DNA of 64,000 bases from NCBI GenBank assembly GCA_038734275.1, contig JAVYOO010000007.1:29940-93939 (forward strand), written 5' to 3'. The position numbers and the translations under genes were made by a program. This document shows, piece by piece, positions 1 to 8,531 of the stretch; within the stretch, counting starts at the first letter, position 1; every line of letters begins with the position of its first letter. Under the pieces are notes generated by a model, which searched no databases, had not been told where the DNA came from, and saw only the letters and a list, made by a program, of their open reading frames with translations. Source of the stretch: Archaeoglobaceae archaeon. Its GTDB lineage: Archaea; Halobacteriota; Archaeoglobi; Archaeoglobales; Archaeoglobaceae.

Positions 1-1
1 G

Positions 2-130
2 CCCAAATTGAAGCCAGATGGCAAAATTCTATTTGTGCATAAGCTCAGTAAAGGAAATGAGGCAGATTTTAAGGCTTTGAGATCATTGCCCGCGAAAGGG
101 CTAAAGATAGGAGGGAACTTTATTACCTGA
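2..130 (+). CDS. C-terminal fragment of a gene entering from the left edge, methyltransferase-like tail
   Basis: An open frame runs from the left edge for 42 codons to a TGA. It begins with LKPDGKILFVHKLS, which resembles the late beta-strand region of class I SAM methyltransferases (LkpgGrllfv), where the product strand follows a Gly turn. Only the tail is visible, so no SAM-binding motif can be checked. The family call is inference from one short motif; the reading frame itself is clear and has good codon use. It is followed by an AT-rich gap and then by genes on the opposite strand. Confidence 0.4.
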   Translation, partial: PKLKPDGKILFVHKLSKGNEADFKALRSLPAKGLKIGGNFIT

Positions 131-182
131 TTAAGCCTATTGAGCTCTGTAAATGTTAATTTGACAAAAATATAAAATTATC

Positions 183-495
183 TCAGTTTTGCTCAACTAA
201 GCCCTTTCTTCCTTCTAATTTACCCAAAACAAAGAATAGTATAACTGCGGTGTAAAAAGCAGAAGTAGTAAGTATCGCGAATGTTGTAGCGTCCAAGAAT
301 TGGACTCTGCGAAGATAAGTTAAGAGAGCCATTAAAATTAGCAGAATGGAAAATAGAATCCCCACCATAAAAGCCTTTTGTGCCCTCTTTCTCTAAGATC
401 CTATTTTTGAAAACAAGAGTCCAAATTAAAAGTGCCGGACCAAATACAAACCCAGAGAGTCCAAGGCAATCAACCCAGATCGGTGCCTCTTCCAT
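183..495 (-). pseudogene. Small membrane protein gene with a one-base frameshift
   Basis: Two overlapping frames join into one protein of about 103 residues. The first frame starts MEEAPIWVDCLG and supplies one hydrophobic helix; the second supplies two more (GILFSILLILMALLTYL and FAILTTSAFYTAVILFFVL) and ends GRKGLVEQN. The frames meet near an AAAA run (about 382-386); one base fewer there would restore EKEGTKAFMVGIL. The predicted product is a three-helix membrane protein of unknown function. The frameshift could be a sequencing slip or real decay. Its neighbour at 545-831 is a similarly sized broken membrane gene, and the two were probably consecutive genes of one operon. Confidence 0.5.
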
Positions 496-544
496 GTTTA
501 ACCCTCCTTAAATAAAATAAAAATATAAATTTTAACCATAGCCC

Positions 545-831
545 TTAGCAAAAATTTTCTAATGGGTTATTTTTTCCAAAGTCTCTTTTTGACAACAAAG
601 CCAAAATTAAAAGGATGAAGACTGCTATTAGTGCTGTGAGTTGAAGTTCAGAAGATCCAATTTTGAAGACTTTTAGCAAACCATGGAGTAAAAGGAGAAG
701 AACTGCCATAAGGTATAGCAACTAAGTTCTAATACCTTCTTTAGCTTTAATTCTTTTTCCAATTGCAATTAAGCCACTAAAAGCACTATGGGCACAATTA
801 TGTTTAGCAGGAGTAGTAAATCCATAGCCAT
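545..831 (-). pseudogene. Small membrane protein gene with a frameshift and an in-frame TAG
   Basis: Reading leftwards from ATG at 831, with GGAG shortly upstream, gives MAMDLLLLLNIIVPIVLL. A one-base shift then continues as SGLIAIGKRIKAKEGIRT, stops at TAG, and resumes in the same frame as LLYLMAVLLLLLHGLLKVF followed by another hydrophobic helix and the end NPLENFC. The total is about 95 codons with three predicted helices. Because both a shift and a stop are present, I read this as a decayed gene. The function is not recognisable. Confidence 0.5.
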
Positions 832-856
832 ATCACTCCATTGATTTAAAAAAAAT

Positions 857-1648
857 TTACCATAATCTCGTGCACGAAACCGTGAAACCGACCGGAGCCC
901 AGCAAATATTCATTTTAGGGCAACTTGAGTAACAAGCTTGGATACCCTGCAAAGCTGCCCAAATACATGAAGCGCAACCTGTGAGTCCTGATGCTAAACA
1001 TGTTGCTGTGCAGATTGTAGATGCAGCAAATAAAGTTCCGCAACAGGATAGGCTAATTTACCAAGCTGGCTGTCTTGGGTCTAAACATTGGAAACGAAGG
1101 TATATTACGGGATTTAACATAAAATCGCAGACGTTAATTGAATCCATCACCAACGCATTTCCTTTCCCCTCAACATTAAACTCAGCCAAATTCCTCTCAA
1201 CCGCTTTGCTCAAATAGCCCAGCTCAAGCTTAGCCTTATTCCAAATCCAAGAAGTCTCATCTTGCTTTCTTATCTCATTCAGCACTTCAGCAAGAATTCT
1301 GTAGTGCTCGGAGAGCTTGGCTTTGCTTTTAATCTCGATGACATCAGCGAATGGAGCAAACTTCTTCTCATCCTTAGGAGCTACATTGACAGCGGTTACG
1401 AAGTAGTTCTCGCCTTCAACTTGTATCATTCTTGTCACCAAGCTAAGATTATAGGTTGCGGTTTCGGCGAAGTAGCTAAGCACTTTGAAATCGAAGCTCG
1501 CTGTTGCGTTGTAAACTTTTACTTCGCTGAAAGTGAGTTTCTTGCCATTGTTTGAGTAATTGTAGATCTCTTTGATCTCCACTTGGTAATCAAATGCTAA
1601 GCAGCTTTGATCTTGGCAAGAGCTTTCGCTGCTTCTTTTCTCTATCAT
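857..1648 (-). pseudogene. Two-part secreted-peptide-like gene with a 10-cysteine C-terminal domain, interrupted by TAA
   Basis: Translation starts at ATG 1648, four bases after GGAAGTGAT (a GTG at 1657 is the alternative). The first ~197 residues are mixed alpha/beta, with no family I recognise, ending LDPRQPAW before TAA at 1058-1060. Reading through that stop in the same frame gives 66 more residues to TAA at 857-859. This tail holds ten cysteines (CC, C, C, C, C, C, C, C, C) and short hydrophobic stretches such as CIWAALQGIQACYSSC. A CAA-to-TAA change would explain the stop. The layout, about 200 residues followed by a compact 10-Cys domain, matches that of the halocin C8 precursor, where the N-terminal part is the immunity protein. 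Homology is inferred from composition and architecture only. Confidence 0.5.
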
Positions 1649-1653
1649 TTCAA

Positions 1654-1851
1654 TCACTTCCTAATCCGCAGCAATTTTTTACTTACAACTTTAAAAATAG
1701 CAAATATTACAAGCAGGAGTCCGATTAGGAAAATCGTTCCAAACAAGAGCATGACTGGCTTTGCAAACCACGGAGCGATCATTGCTGAAATTAGCAAGTA
1801 GATAAGTAAAAATATTAGCAAATAATAGATTACGTTATTCCTTATCTTCAT
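1654..1851 (-). CDS. 65-residue two-helix membrane protein
   Basis: The protein has two strong hydrophobic helices (about residues 8-27 and 32-54) and a basic C-terminal tail ending KKLLRIRK. Its start overlaps the stop of the upstream CARDB-like gene (ATGA), and its own stop overlaps a GTG start candidate of the cysteine-rich gene downstream. The three genes are therefore translationally coupled. A small membrane protein in this position could serve as an immunity or export partner, but this is inference; no family is recognised. Confidence 0.65.
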   Translation of the reverse strand: MKIRNNVIYYLLIFLLIYLLISAMIAPWFAKPVMLLFGTIFLIGLLLVIFAIFKVVSKKLLRIRK

Positions 1852-2650
1852 GATACTGTCACCGTAAAGCTATCTGAGGATACATCACCCCAACCGATGA
1901 TAGCATCCACAACCGCAGTTCCGGCTTCAAATTTGAATTTTCCAGAGTTAGTAACATCAAGCACAACCTGTTTTTTGTATCCGGAAAGATGAACCCCGCT
2001 TGCCAGAAAAGAAGTTCCCCTTTGCCGCAAACAACGCCATACTCTGGGACCGGATAACATCCATTTGTTTCTGTCAGGTGAATCTTAGCTATTGGCTGTG
2101 GACCATCAAGAACTCCATTATAAGTAACACCTTGTGGAATTATGATGAAGTAGGAGGTATACCCTATTGTTACACCTCCATTATCGATGAATAAAGTAAC
2201 TACTCCATTCTCGCCTTTTCTATAGCTATATTTGTCAGGATATATGTCTAAATAAGCGTCTGGAGGAATTGGAACACTCAGTCGATAAGTTCTTTCTCCA
2301 AGGTTCTCAATTGGATTGTAATTTGAGACTCCACTCCAAATTTCCAAATTCCTGCTATTCAAAATCTTGATGATGTATGTGCTATTTGTATGGGGAAGGA
2401 CTAAGATCCTGTATTTTTGACCTTTGATCTCTGTTTCAGCAATCCATTCGCTTAAGCTTTTGTTCACTTCTGTAATGTTCAAAATCGCCTTTCCATTCTT
2501 TGCAATCTCGACTTCCACAATTCTCTTCAGCGTTATGTCGTTGCAACTGTTTTCGGTCTCTCCTTCAGCTTTTTTTGCCATCACTGGCGTCGCTAAATTG
2601 CAAAGCATGACTAAAACCAGAAACAGGCTTATTATTTTCTTAGCTGTCAT
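1848..2650 (-). pseudogene. Secreted CARDB-like protein gene with an A-run frameshift
   Basis: The N-terminus MTAKKIISLFLVLVMLCNLA followed by TPVMAKK is a clear signal peptide. The body is beta-rich, and the last ~50 residues (QVVLDVTNSGKFKFEAGTA and onward) look like a CARDB-type adhesion or S-layer-like domain. The frame breaks at about 1970-1976, in an A6 run on the coding strand; one extra A would restore the sequence FPDTKKQVVLDV and give a protein of about 267 residues ending SFTVTVS. A TATA element lies just upstream. It is the first gene of the operon carrying the membrane and Cys-rich genes. Confidence 0.55.
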
Positions 2651-2680
2651 GCTCTCACTAAGCTATGTTGCGTGCTACTA

Positions 2681-2690
2681 ATATATAAAG
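2681..2690 (-). promoter_or_regulatory. TATA box of the CARDB/Cys-rich operon
   Basis: On the minus strand the sequence reads CTTTATATAT, a good archaeal TATA element about 31-40 bases upstream of the ATG at 2650. It would start a transcript carrying the three coupled genes at 2650-857. Confidence 0.55.
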
Positions 2691-2871
2691 ATTTTGCTAC
2701 TTGATGACATATATGTAAAAAGAGGTTTTTTGATTTGGAATAAAATTTTGAATTTTAGTAACACTTTTTAAGCTCAAGATTTCTCACGTGAAGGAAATTA
2801 TGTATCACTAAACTCGAACTTCTTGAGCTAACAATAAGCAATATTAAAAATTTCTGAATCGAGAGCATATT

Positions 2872-3449
2872 TTAAATTGAGAAGAACAACGCGTAGCCGA
2901 GAACGATTGGCATTGGAAGAAACACTAAGAATGCTTTTATTTTCCTGAAAACAAAACAGAAAGCAGAAGGGATTAAGGAGAATTCGAGATAAATTGTAAC
3001 CAATGGTATAAACCGCAGTTCTGCTGGTAAATTATGAGCAAAACCAACTGACTCTGCTCTTCCAGTCGGGAGCAGAAAAAGAATTGCCAGTCCAGCAGAG
3101 ATCAGGAACCAGAAGTAGAAGGCAAAGATTTCCCTTCTGCTTACTCCAGCGGAGAGCAAAAAAGAGCTTGCAAAGATGGCAAAGACGCTAAGATACTTAC
3201 AAGATCTATCTCTTTCACCAAATAGAGCAACGCTAAGCCCAGAAGGAGATTAGCAATGAGCCCAGCAATAAAAATTCCTAAAATTGTCGTCTTTTTTGAA
3301 AAGAAGCTTTGAAATCTAAGCATAATCGCGGGAACTATTGCGAGGAGTAGAATTAAACCAAGAAAGGACAGGCTTGGAATGAATTTAAGCCCAACTGCGA
3401 CCAAAAGAACTGCAAGGAAAAAGATTAGGACGTTCAGATTCTCCCGCAT
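2872..3449 (-). pseudogene. Polytopic membrane protein gene with a frameshift in an A6/T6 run
   Basis: The start is ATG 3449, preceded at ideal spacing by GAGGTGATC. The first frame encodes three hydrophobic helices (for example NVLIFFLAVLLVAVGL and LGIFIAGLIANLLLGLALLYL). The second frame picks up at FASSFLLSAGVSRREIFAF and adds three more helices. They meet at about 3157-3163, a run of six T in the coding strand. A one-base correction gives one protein of about 192 residues and six helices. There is no recognised family. The excellent ribosome site implies a gene that was recently functional, or a base-calling slip. Confidence 0.5.
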
Positions 3450-3467
3450 TAAGATCACCTCACGTAT

Positions 3468-3542
3468 TTAATCACTCCGAGGGAATATTTGGCTGTTTCG
3501 CAAACAGCTCAGAATAAGGCTTATTTTCTCAACGATAGCCAT
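3468..3542 (-). CDS. Possible 24-residue leader ORF ahead of the membrane protein gene
   Basis: A 25-codon frame starts MAIVEKISLILS, has GGTGA four bases upstream of its ATG, and stops just before the ribosome site of the gene starting at 3449. The Shine-Dalgarno match and spacing are the only support. It may be a remnant of a longer gene. Confidence 0.22.
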   Translation of the reverse strand: MAIVEKISLILSCLRNSQIFPRSD

Positions 3543-3608
3543 GCTTTCACCTAACTAAGCAAAGATTTACAGAATATAAGAATTTCGCTCCTTGCTCACA
3601 TATCTACT

Positions 3609-5108
3609 TTAAGTCCTATTTGCCTTTAAACTGTTCAAATGTTCTTCGCCACTCAAAAAAAGTAGGGTTAGAAGCGAGGCAAAGATTGGGAGCCATAGCA
3701 TTGTAGAGAAAACGAAGGCAAAGCTATCCATGAAACCTTCAACCATTCCAATCAGTGGAACTGGTTTGCCCTGAACAGCTAAATAGAACAACAAATTCAT
3801 CGTGCCGGGGTCGGGTATCTGGTTGCCGTAGCTTGGAATCCAGTCTTTCATTCTGCTTGTAAGCAAAACGCCACCAACCGCAACACCCATCGCCTGAGCT
3901 AAGGTATTCATCGATCTTAGCGTTCCATTTGCTACTCCCGCCTTTTCTATTGGAATCGAAGCCATTAAAACGTTTAATGTCGGAGATATAAGCAATCCAT
4001 TGCCTATTCCGAGAGGTATGAGCATAACAAAGAATTCCCAGTAGGTAACTTCGATCCTTACATCCATCAGGTTGAACATGCCGAAAGCGAAGAGCAGAGG
4101 ACCTATACACATTAGATATTTTGGATTCATCTTGTCACTAAGCCTTCCCGCAATTGGAGAGACTATTGTGTTCATAATTGGCATTGCGATCATCCAGTAG
4201 CCCGCCTGTTCTGCACTTAGAGATTTTATTCCCTGAAGGAAGTATGGAATTAGAAAGATTGAGGCTGACATTCCAAAAAATAAAATTGACGACGCTAAGC
4301 ATCCAACCGTGAAATTACGAACTCTAAATAAGCTCAAATCGAGCAAAGGATATTCATAGGTTATTTCTCTGAAAACGAATGCTATTAAGTATGGAATCGA
4401 AATCACAAAGCATGCTAAGGTTTTTTCATCACCCCAACCCCAGTTTTGTCCCTCTATGATGCCCAAAGTCAGCGAACCCAAGCCAATGGCGAGCAAAAAA
4501 GTTCCAAGATAATCGATTGGCATTTTCTCTCTCGCCCCAAGCTTTGGAATTGTGAACCAGCCCGCAATTGTAGAGATTATTCCGATTGGGACGTTTATAT
4601 AAAAAACCCAGTGCCAGCTCAAATGCGTAGTGAGCCAACCACCTATTATTGGACCAAGAGTGAAGCTTGATGCCATCAGAATGCCATTTAAGCCCATTAC
4701 TGTTCCCCTTTTTCCCGCTGGGAAAAGCTCAGTTGCTATTGCCAATGTATTTGCGCTCAGAATCGTTCCTCCGACTGCCTGAATTATGCGGAAAAAGATT
4801 AGTGACTCTATGTTCCACGATTGCGCACAGAGAAAACTGCTTGCTGTGAATATGACCATGCCGAGAATGAAAAGCCTATCTCGCCTATACATATCTCCAA
4901 GCCTGCCAGTGAGCACAAGCAGCACAACCATCGTTAGCGTGTAGGAATTCAGAATCCACTGCAAATCCGACATCTTTGCGTTGAAATCTTCTGCAATTCT
5001 TGGTAAAGCTACATTAAGAACGCTGACATCGAGCAAAACCATGAATAGACCGAAGCTTACAGGTAAGAAGGCTATCCAGCTCTTTAACAAGTTTTCTTGC
5101 TGGTTCAT
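3609..5108 (-). CDS. MFS drug exporter, DHA2 (14-helix) family
   Basis: This 499-residue polytopic membrane protein fits the proton-coupled DHA2/EmrB-QacA exporters. It shows the family signature LDVSVLNVALPRIAEDF in the first helix, the motif A loop GRLGDMYRRDR, and a motif C-like stretch in helix 5 (GPIIGGWLTTHLSWHWVFY). The length suits 14 transmembrane segments. Its ATG overlaps the stop of the secreted CARDB-type protein gene upstream (ATGA), so the two are co-translated and may form an envelope efflux unit. The substrate cannot be inferred. Confidence 0.9.
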   Translation of the reverse strand: MNQQENLLKSWIAFLPVSFGLFMVLLDVSVLNVALPRIAEDFNAKMSDLQWILNSYTLTMVVLLVLTGRLGDMYRRDRLFILGMVIFTASSFLCAQSWNIESLIFFRIIQAVGGTILSANTLAIATELFPAGKRGTVMGLNGILMASSFTLGPIIGGWLTTHLSWHWVFYINVPIGIISTIAGWFTIPKLGAREKMPIDYLGTFLLAIGLGSLTLGIIEGQNWGWGDEKTLACFVISIPYLIAFVFREITYEYPLLDLSLFRVRNFTVGCLASSILFFGMSASIFLIPYFLQGIKSLSAEQAGYWMIAMPIMNTIVSPIAGRLSDKMNPKYLMCIGPLLFAFGMFNLMDVRIEVTYWEFFVMLIPLGIGNGLLISPTLNVLMASIPIEKAGVANGTLRSMNTLAQAMGVAVGGVLLTSRMKDWIPSYGNQIPDPGTMNLLFYLAVQGKPVPLIGMVEGFMDSFAFVFSTMLWLPIFASLLTLLFLSGEEHLNSLKANRT

Positions 5109-7183
5109 GCTTTCCTTCTTTTTCTCGCAAACCTTGCAATTGCAATTATTGCAAAGGAGATTAGGGCTAAAGTTGTGATTGTGACGAAATTAAGCAGAGG
5201 TCTCTCTTTGACTTCGATTGAAACCGTTATTGGATTTGACTTCTGCTTGTAGCCCTCTTCATTCTCAAAGCCCAAAGTAATCGTTGCGGGATAAAATCCA
5301 ATTCCTGCATCCTTGCTTGCCTCAATCCTGAACTTAGCTACAGCGGTATCTCCTGGATTCATAGTCCCAACAAAGTAAACTCCCGGCTGAGATACACCAA
5401 TCATGCTCGCAATCGAGCTCACTCCAGCAACGCTGAGAGGTGGTGAAACCTGCAATTCAACAACAGCATTCTTTGCAACAGCACTTCCAGAATTCTTTAT
5501 CTTAACCGCTATCTCTCCAGTTGAATCTGGATAAAGCTCCCCATCTACGCTGAGGACTTCAAAAGATGAAAATTTCGGTGCAACGAAAACGGGAACCTCG
5601 ATTATGCTTAAAAGGTCTTCAGCATTTCCAATTTTATACTTTGCGAGAATATAAAGCCTGTAATAACCACCAAGAGCGTCTTCAGAAACTGAAAGCCTGA
5701 ACTTAGCCTCTCCAACATCATTTGGGTTCAACTTCTGCAGATAAGAGCTTTGACTAAGAGTGGTTATAAAAGAGGGGACAAAAATATAGAGTTCCACGGA
5801 TTCCAAGGCATAATCAATCTTATTTTTAAGCAAAACTCTCAAATCCCCCTTTAAACCAACCCCAAGCTGGGATTCAACCTTTTCAATGCCTATAAGCGAC
5901 GGGCTCACTTCTACTTCAACGAATTCCTGAGGTGTAGCAACTTCGCTTCCAAGTTCGTTCCTGTATTTCAGCAAAAAGCTTCCCCGATAACTCCCAGCAG
6001 GAGCCATGGATTTTACATAGAACAACGCAATCTTCTTTTCTCCTTTTTTGATATTGCCCATATAAGGCGTGTTTTCTGGCTGAAGAGCTTGATTATCAAA
6101 TGAGAGTATTGCAACCACATTTTGAAGGTCTTCCTGACTTTCAAATTCAACCCTCACAACTCCTCTTGAAGCCATAGTCACGAATTGTGTTGAGCTTTGC
6201 GACTGAGTTTGCATCAGGCTGGAAAGCAAGCTTGATTGACCAATGGAAACCGCTTGAGTAGCTTGGGAGCTTTGAATGGATTTTGCTGGAGTTAAAAAGC
6301 TTTCAACTTTCGATACCGAGAAAACCTTTCCCTTTTCAACCGCTAAACCAATTTGCTTCGAAATCGCAATTTGCCCAGAATTTGTGCTGAATTTTAATGT
6401 CAGCGATGCGGGATAATCTTGGCTTAAAGCTTTATCGCTCACAAAGACTTTAAAAGATACCGAGATCTTTTCGCCTGCTTTTAGCTCACTTATGTAAGTT
6501 GAAATCGCATCTGGATTTGGCAGAATCGGAGCGGAGACGTTCAAGATCATTACTGCATCTTTTATATCCTTTTCACCGACATTCTCTATGACTAAATCAA
6601 CCTTTCCTTCTCTTCCAGCCTTTAATGGATCGCTTACAACCTTAGCACTGAAATCGTAGTCTTTCTTTGCGATTTTGATTTTAAAGTATTCCGTGACCTT
6701 TTGAGCTCCTGAATAGCTTATAAAATAGTTTGAGCCTACTGCGGATAGGGAAACCTTTGTATAACTTATTTCAACTGGAATCGAGTATTCACCAAGCGGG
6801 GCATTTTCATCAACTTTTACTCTGAAAGTGGCGCTTGCAGTTCTTCCAGCTGGAAGGTCTCCGATTATTTGTGCGTTAGCTGTTTCAACGCTTATTGGAT
6901 AACCGCCTTCAAGCTCAACCCTCACGTCTTTGGCTGTTGTCAGTAAGGTTAGCAGTTGCGAAGTGTTCTCGTTTGCAGGAAAGTCGGTTATTTTGGCTTC
7001 ATTTTCTATCAAAAGGGTTAAAGCGGTATCGTCGCCAAGATAAAGCTTTCCATCTCCAGCAACTGAAACTTGAAAATCTATTTGAGGTTCAATTGTAATT
7101 GCTGAGGCGGAGAATATAATTGAAATGACAACAGACATAAAGAAAATCACGTTTTTAATCCTGCCCGATCTTTTTGAGTTCAA
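5105..7183 (-). CDS. Secreted, membrane-anchored protein with repeated CARDB/COG1361-like domains
   Basis: The 692-residue protein has an N-terminal signal segment (NVIFFMSVVISIIFSASA) and several tandem beta-sandwich units. These units carry recurring phrases such as LKAGREGKVDLVIENVGEKD and GEIAVKIKNSGSAVAKNAVV, typical of CARDB/NPCBM-like archaeal surface proteins. It ends in one hydrophobic helix (about 665-685) followed by RFARKRRKA, so most of it faces outside. The chosen start is TTG with GGGTGGAAGG just upstream. It is coupled to the MFS exporter downstream. A periplasm-like adaptor or surface role is inference from context. Confidence 0.75.
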   Translation of the reverse strand: MNSKRSGRIKNVIFFMSVVISIIFSASAITIEPQIDFQVSVAGDGKLYLGDDTALTLLIENEAKITDFPANENTSQLLTLLTTAKDVRVELEGGYPISVETANAQIIGDLPAGRTASATFRVKVDENAPLGEYSIPVEISYTKVSLSAVGSNYFISYSGAQKVTEYFKIKIAKKDYDFSAKVVSDPLKAGREGKVDLVIENVGEKDIKDAVMILNVSAPILPNPDAISTYISELKAGEKISVSFKVFVSDKALSQDYPASLTLKFSTNSGQIAISKQIGLAVEKGKVFSVSKVESFLTPAKSIQSSQATQAVSIGQSSLLSSLMQTQSQSSTQFVTMASRGVVRVEFESQEDLQNVVAILSFDNQALQPENTPYMGNIKKGEKKIALFYVKSMAPAGSYRGSFLLKYRNELGSEVATPQEFVEVEVSPSLIGIEKVESQLGVGLKGDLRVLLKNKIDYALESVELYIFVPSFITTLSQSSYLQKLNPNDVGEAKFRLSVSEDALGGYYRLYILAKYKIGNAEDLLSIIEVPVFVAPKFSSFEVLSVDGELYPDSTGEIAVKIKNSGSAVAKNAVVELQVSPPLSVAGVSSIASMIGVSQPGVYFVGTMNPGDTAVAKFRIEASKDAGIGFYPATITLGFENEEGYKQKSNPITVSIEVKERPLLNFVTITTLALISFAIIAIARFARKRRKA

Positions 7184-7237
7184 CCTTCCACCCTCTTTTT
7201 AAACTTGGACTTGAATTCAGATTATAACCGTTTTCAT

Positions 7238-8266
7238 TCAGTCCACTTCAAATCCAAGATCTCTGCAGATTCTCTCAACAGCTTCAGACGGATTTGCAAA
7301 TACCAAGCCATTTCTGACTTTTGCTTCGTAATCAGGCTTAAAAACGTCCTCGAGCTCGTCAGCAAACCCCTTCTGAGTTCTTGCTCTGCAAACATAGGCT
7401 CCGAGATAAGCCCTGTTTGCTCCAGCCAGTAGCATTAGCGGTAGGGATTGTAGACCAACTGAGCCACAGGCTGAAATATCCTTATCTGGGAGCAGAATTC
7501 TTGCGATTGCAACGAATTTCGCAACGCTTACTGGCGATAAAGGCTCTGCATTTTGTAATGGGGTGCCATAGACTGGATTGAAGCTCGAAATCGCACAGTG
7601 ATTGAGACATTCGAATTCTCTGAGCATAAATAAGCCTTTAATCCAGATTTCGTAGCTTGTGTTCGGCAAGCCTATCATTATGGTGCTCGAGAGCCCTATT
7701 TTATTTCTACAGACCTCTTTTGCAAGTTCTAAACGCTTTTCAAAGCTTTCTTCAGGCTTAAAGTGGGAGAAAAGCTTTGAATCTGGGATTTCAAGTGAGG
7801 CATAGATTTCGGAAACACCAAGAGCTTTGAATGTCCTTAATTCTGATTGGCTTATGGGGTAAATGTCAAGAATTGTTTCAAGTCCTGATTTTTTAGCCAT
7901 TACTATAAAATTTGGAATCTTGCTATTGTCGGGATTGTAACCTCCTTCAAGCGTTATCCTTTTCATCTCACAGTCTTTTATGAAATCTATTGCAGTGCTG
8001 AACTCTTCAGTGCTTAAAGGCTCCAATCTAAACTTTTCAACATAATTTGAGCAGTATATGCAGTATTTTTCCATAACGCATTTCTTTACTGGGTAAACAA
8101 AGGAGTCAAGCTTCAAGATTCTACCAACTTTCTCGTCCCTAATTTTTGAGGCTAAATCCAGAAGTTTTCGAACCCTTTCAAAGCTTTTCGCTTTTTCAAG
8201 CAGTTTGCAACAATCTTCAAGTTTTGGTTCTTCCAGCACTTTATTTAGCAAAGTTTCAAATTGCAC
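7238..8266 (-). CDS. Radical SAM protein, BioB/HydE/HmdB-like, with CX5CX2C motif
   Basis: This 342-residue protein has a radical SAM core. The cluster motif is C63-VMEKY-C69-IY-C72, that is CX5CX2C rather than the usual CX3CX2C, followed by a glycine-rich strand (ITLEGGYNP) and a BioB-type C-terminal barrel (SSFNPVYGTPLQ, ACGSVGLQSLPLMLLAGANRA). The CX5CX2C spacing is the one known for HmdB, a radical SAM protein associated with iron-guanylylpyridinol cofactor formation. The start is GTG. It is a lone gene with no cofactor genes next to it, so the product is unknown. The fold is confident, the function is not. Confidence 0.75.
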   Translation of the reverse strand: MQFETLLNKVLEEPKLEDCCKLLEKAKSFERVRKLLDLASKIRDEKVGRILKLDSFVYPVKKCVMEKYCIYCSNYVEKFRLEPLSTEEFSTAIDFIKDCEMKRITLEGGYNPDNSKIPNFIVMAKKSGLETILDIYPISQSELRTFKALGVSEIYASLEIPDSKLFSHFKPEESFEKRLELAKEVCRNKIGLSSTIMIGLPNTSYEIWIKGLFMLREFECLNHCAISSFNPVYGTPLQNAEPLSPVSVAKFVAIARILLPDKDISACGSVGLQSLPLMLLAGANRAYLGAYVCRARTQKGFADELEDVFKPDYEAKVRNGLVFANPSEAVERICRDLGFEVD

Positions 8267-8531
8267 AGCTTTGGTATCGCTTCGATATTTTTAGTTTGCT
8301 TTTGAAAACTTCGCTGTTTCTTTAATCATAGAGTTCAATTTGGTGAAATAAGGAGGAGTTGGAAGAATTGGTGGGATATTATTGAGATAGACGTTCTTAT
8401 TTATGCGGAGTAAATTGCGAAAGAACAGAGAAAGGGCATACTGAAAGAAATTTACTCTGAGCTTGGCAATCAGCGACCTTTGGAGATTCATGTGAGTTGC
8501 TATTTTTTAGTATTGTGTTCTGGGGTATTTT

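Noticed and set aside
981..1217. A 78-residue plus-strand frame
   Set aside because: It lies antisense to the better supported two-part Cys-rich gene and has no ribosome site.
8291..8491. A 66-residue minus-strand frame (MNLQRSLIAKLRVNFFQY and onward) between the radical SAM and FkbM genes
   Set aside because: No ribosome site, no recognisable motif and biased, Leu/Asn-rich composition typical of chance frames in AT-rich spacers; it might be the relic of a glycan gene but I cannot support it.
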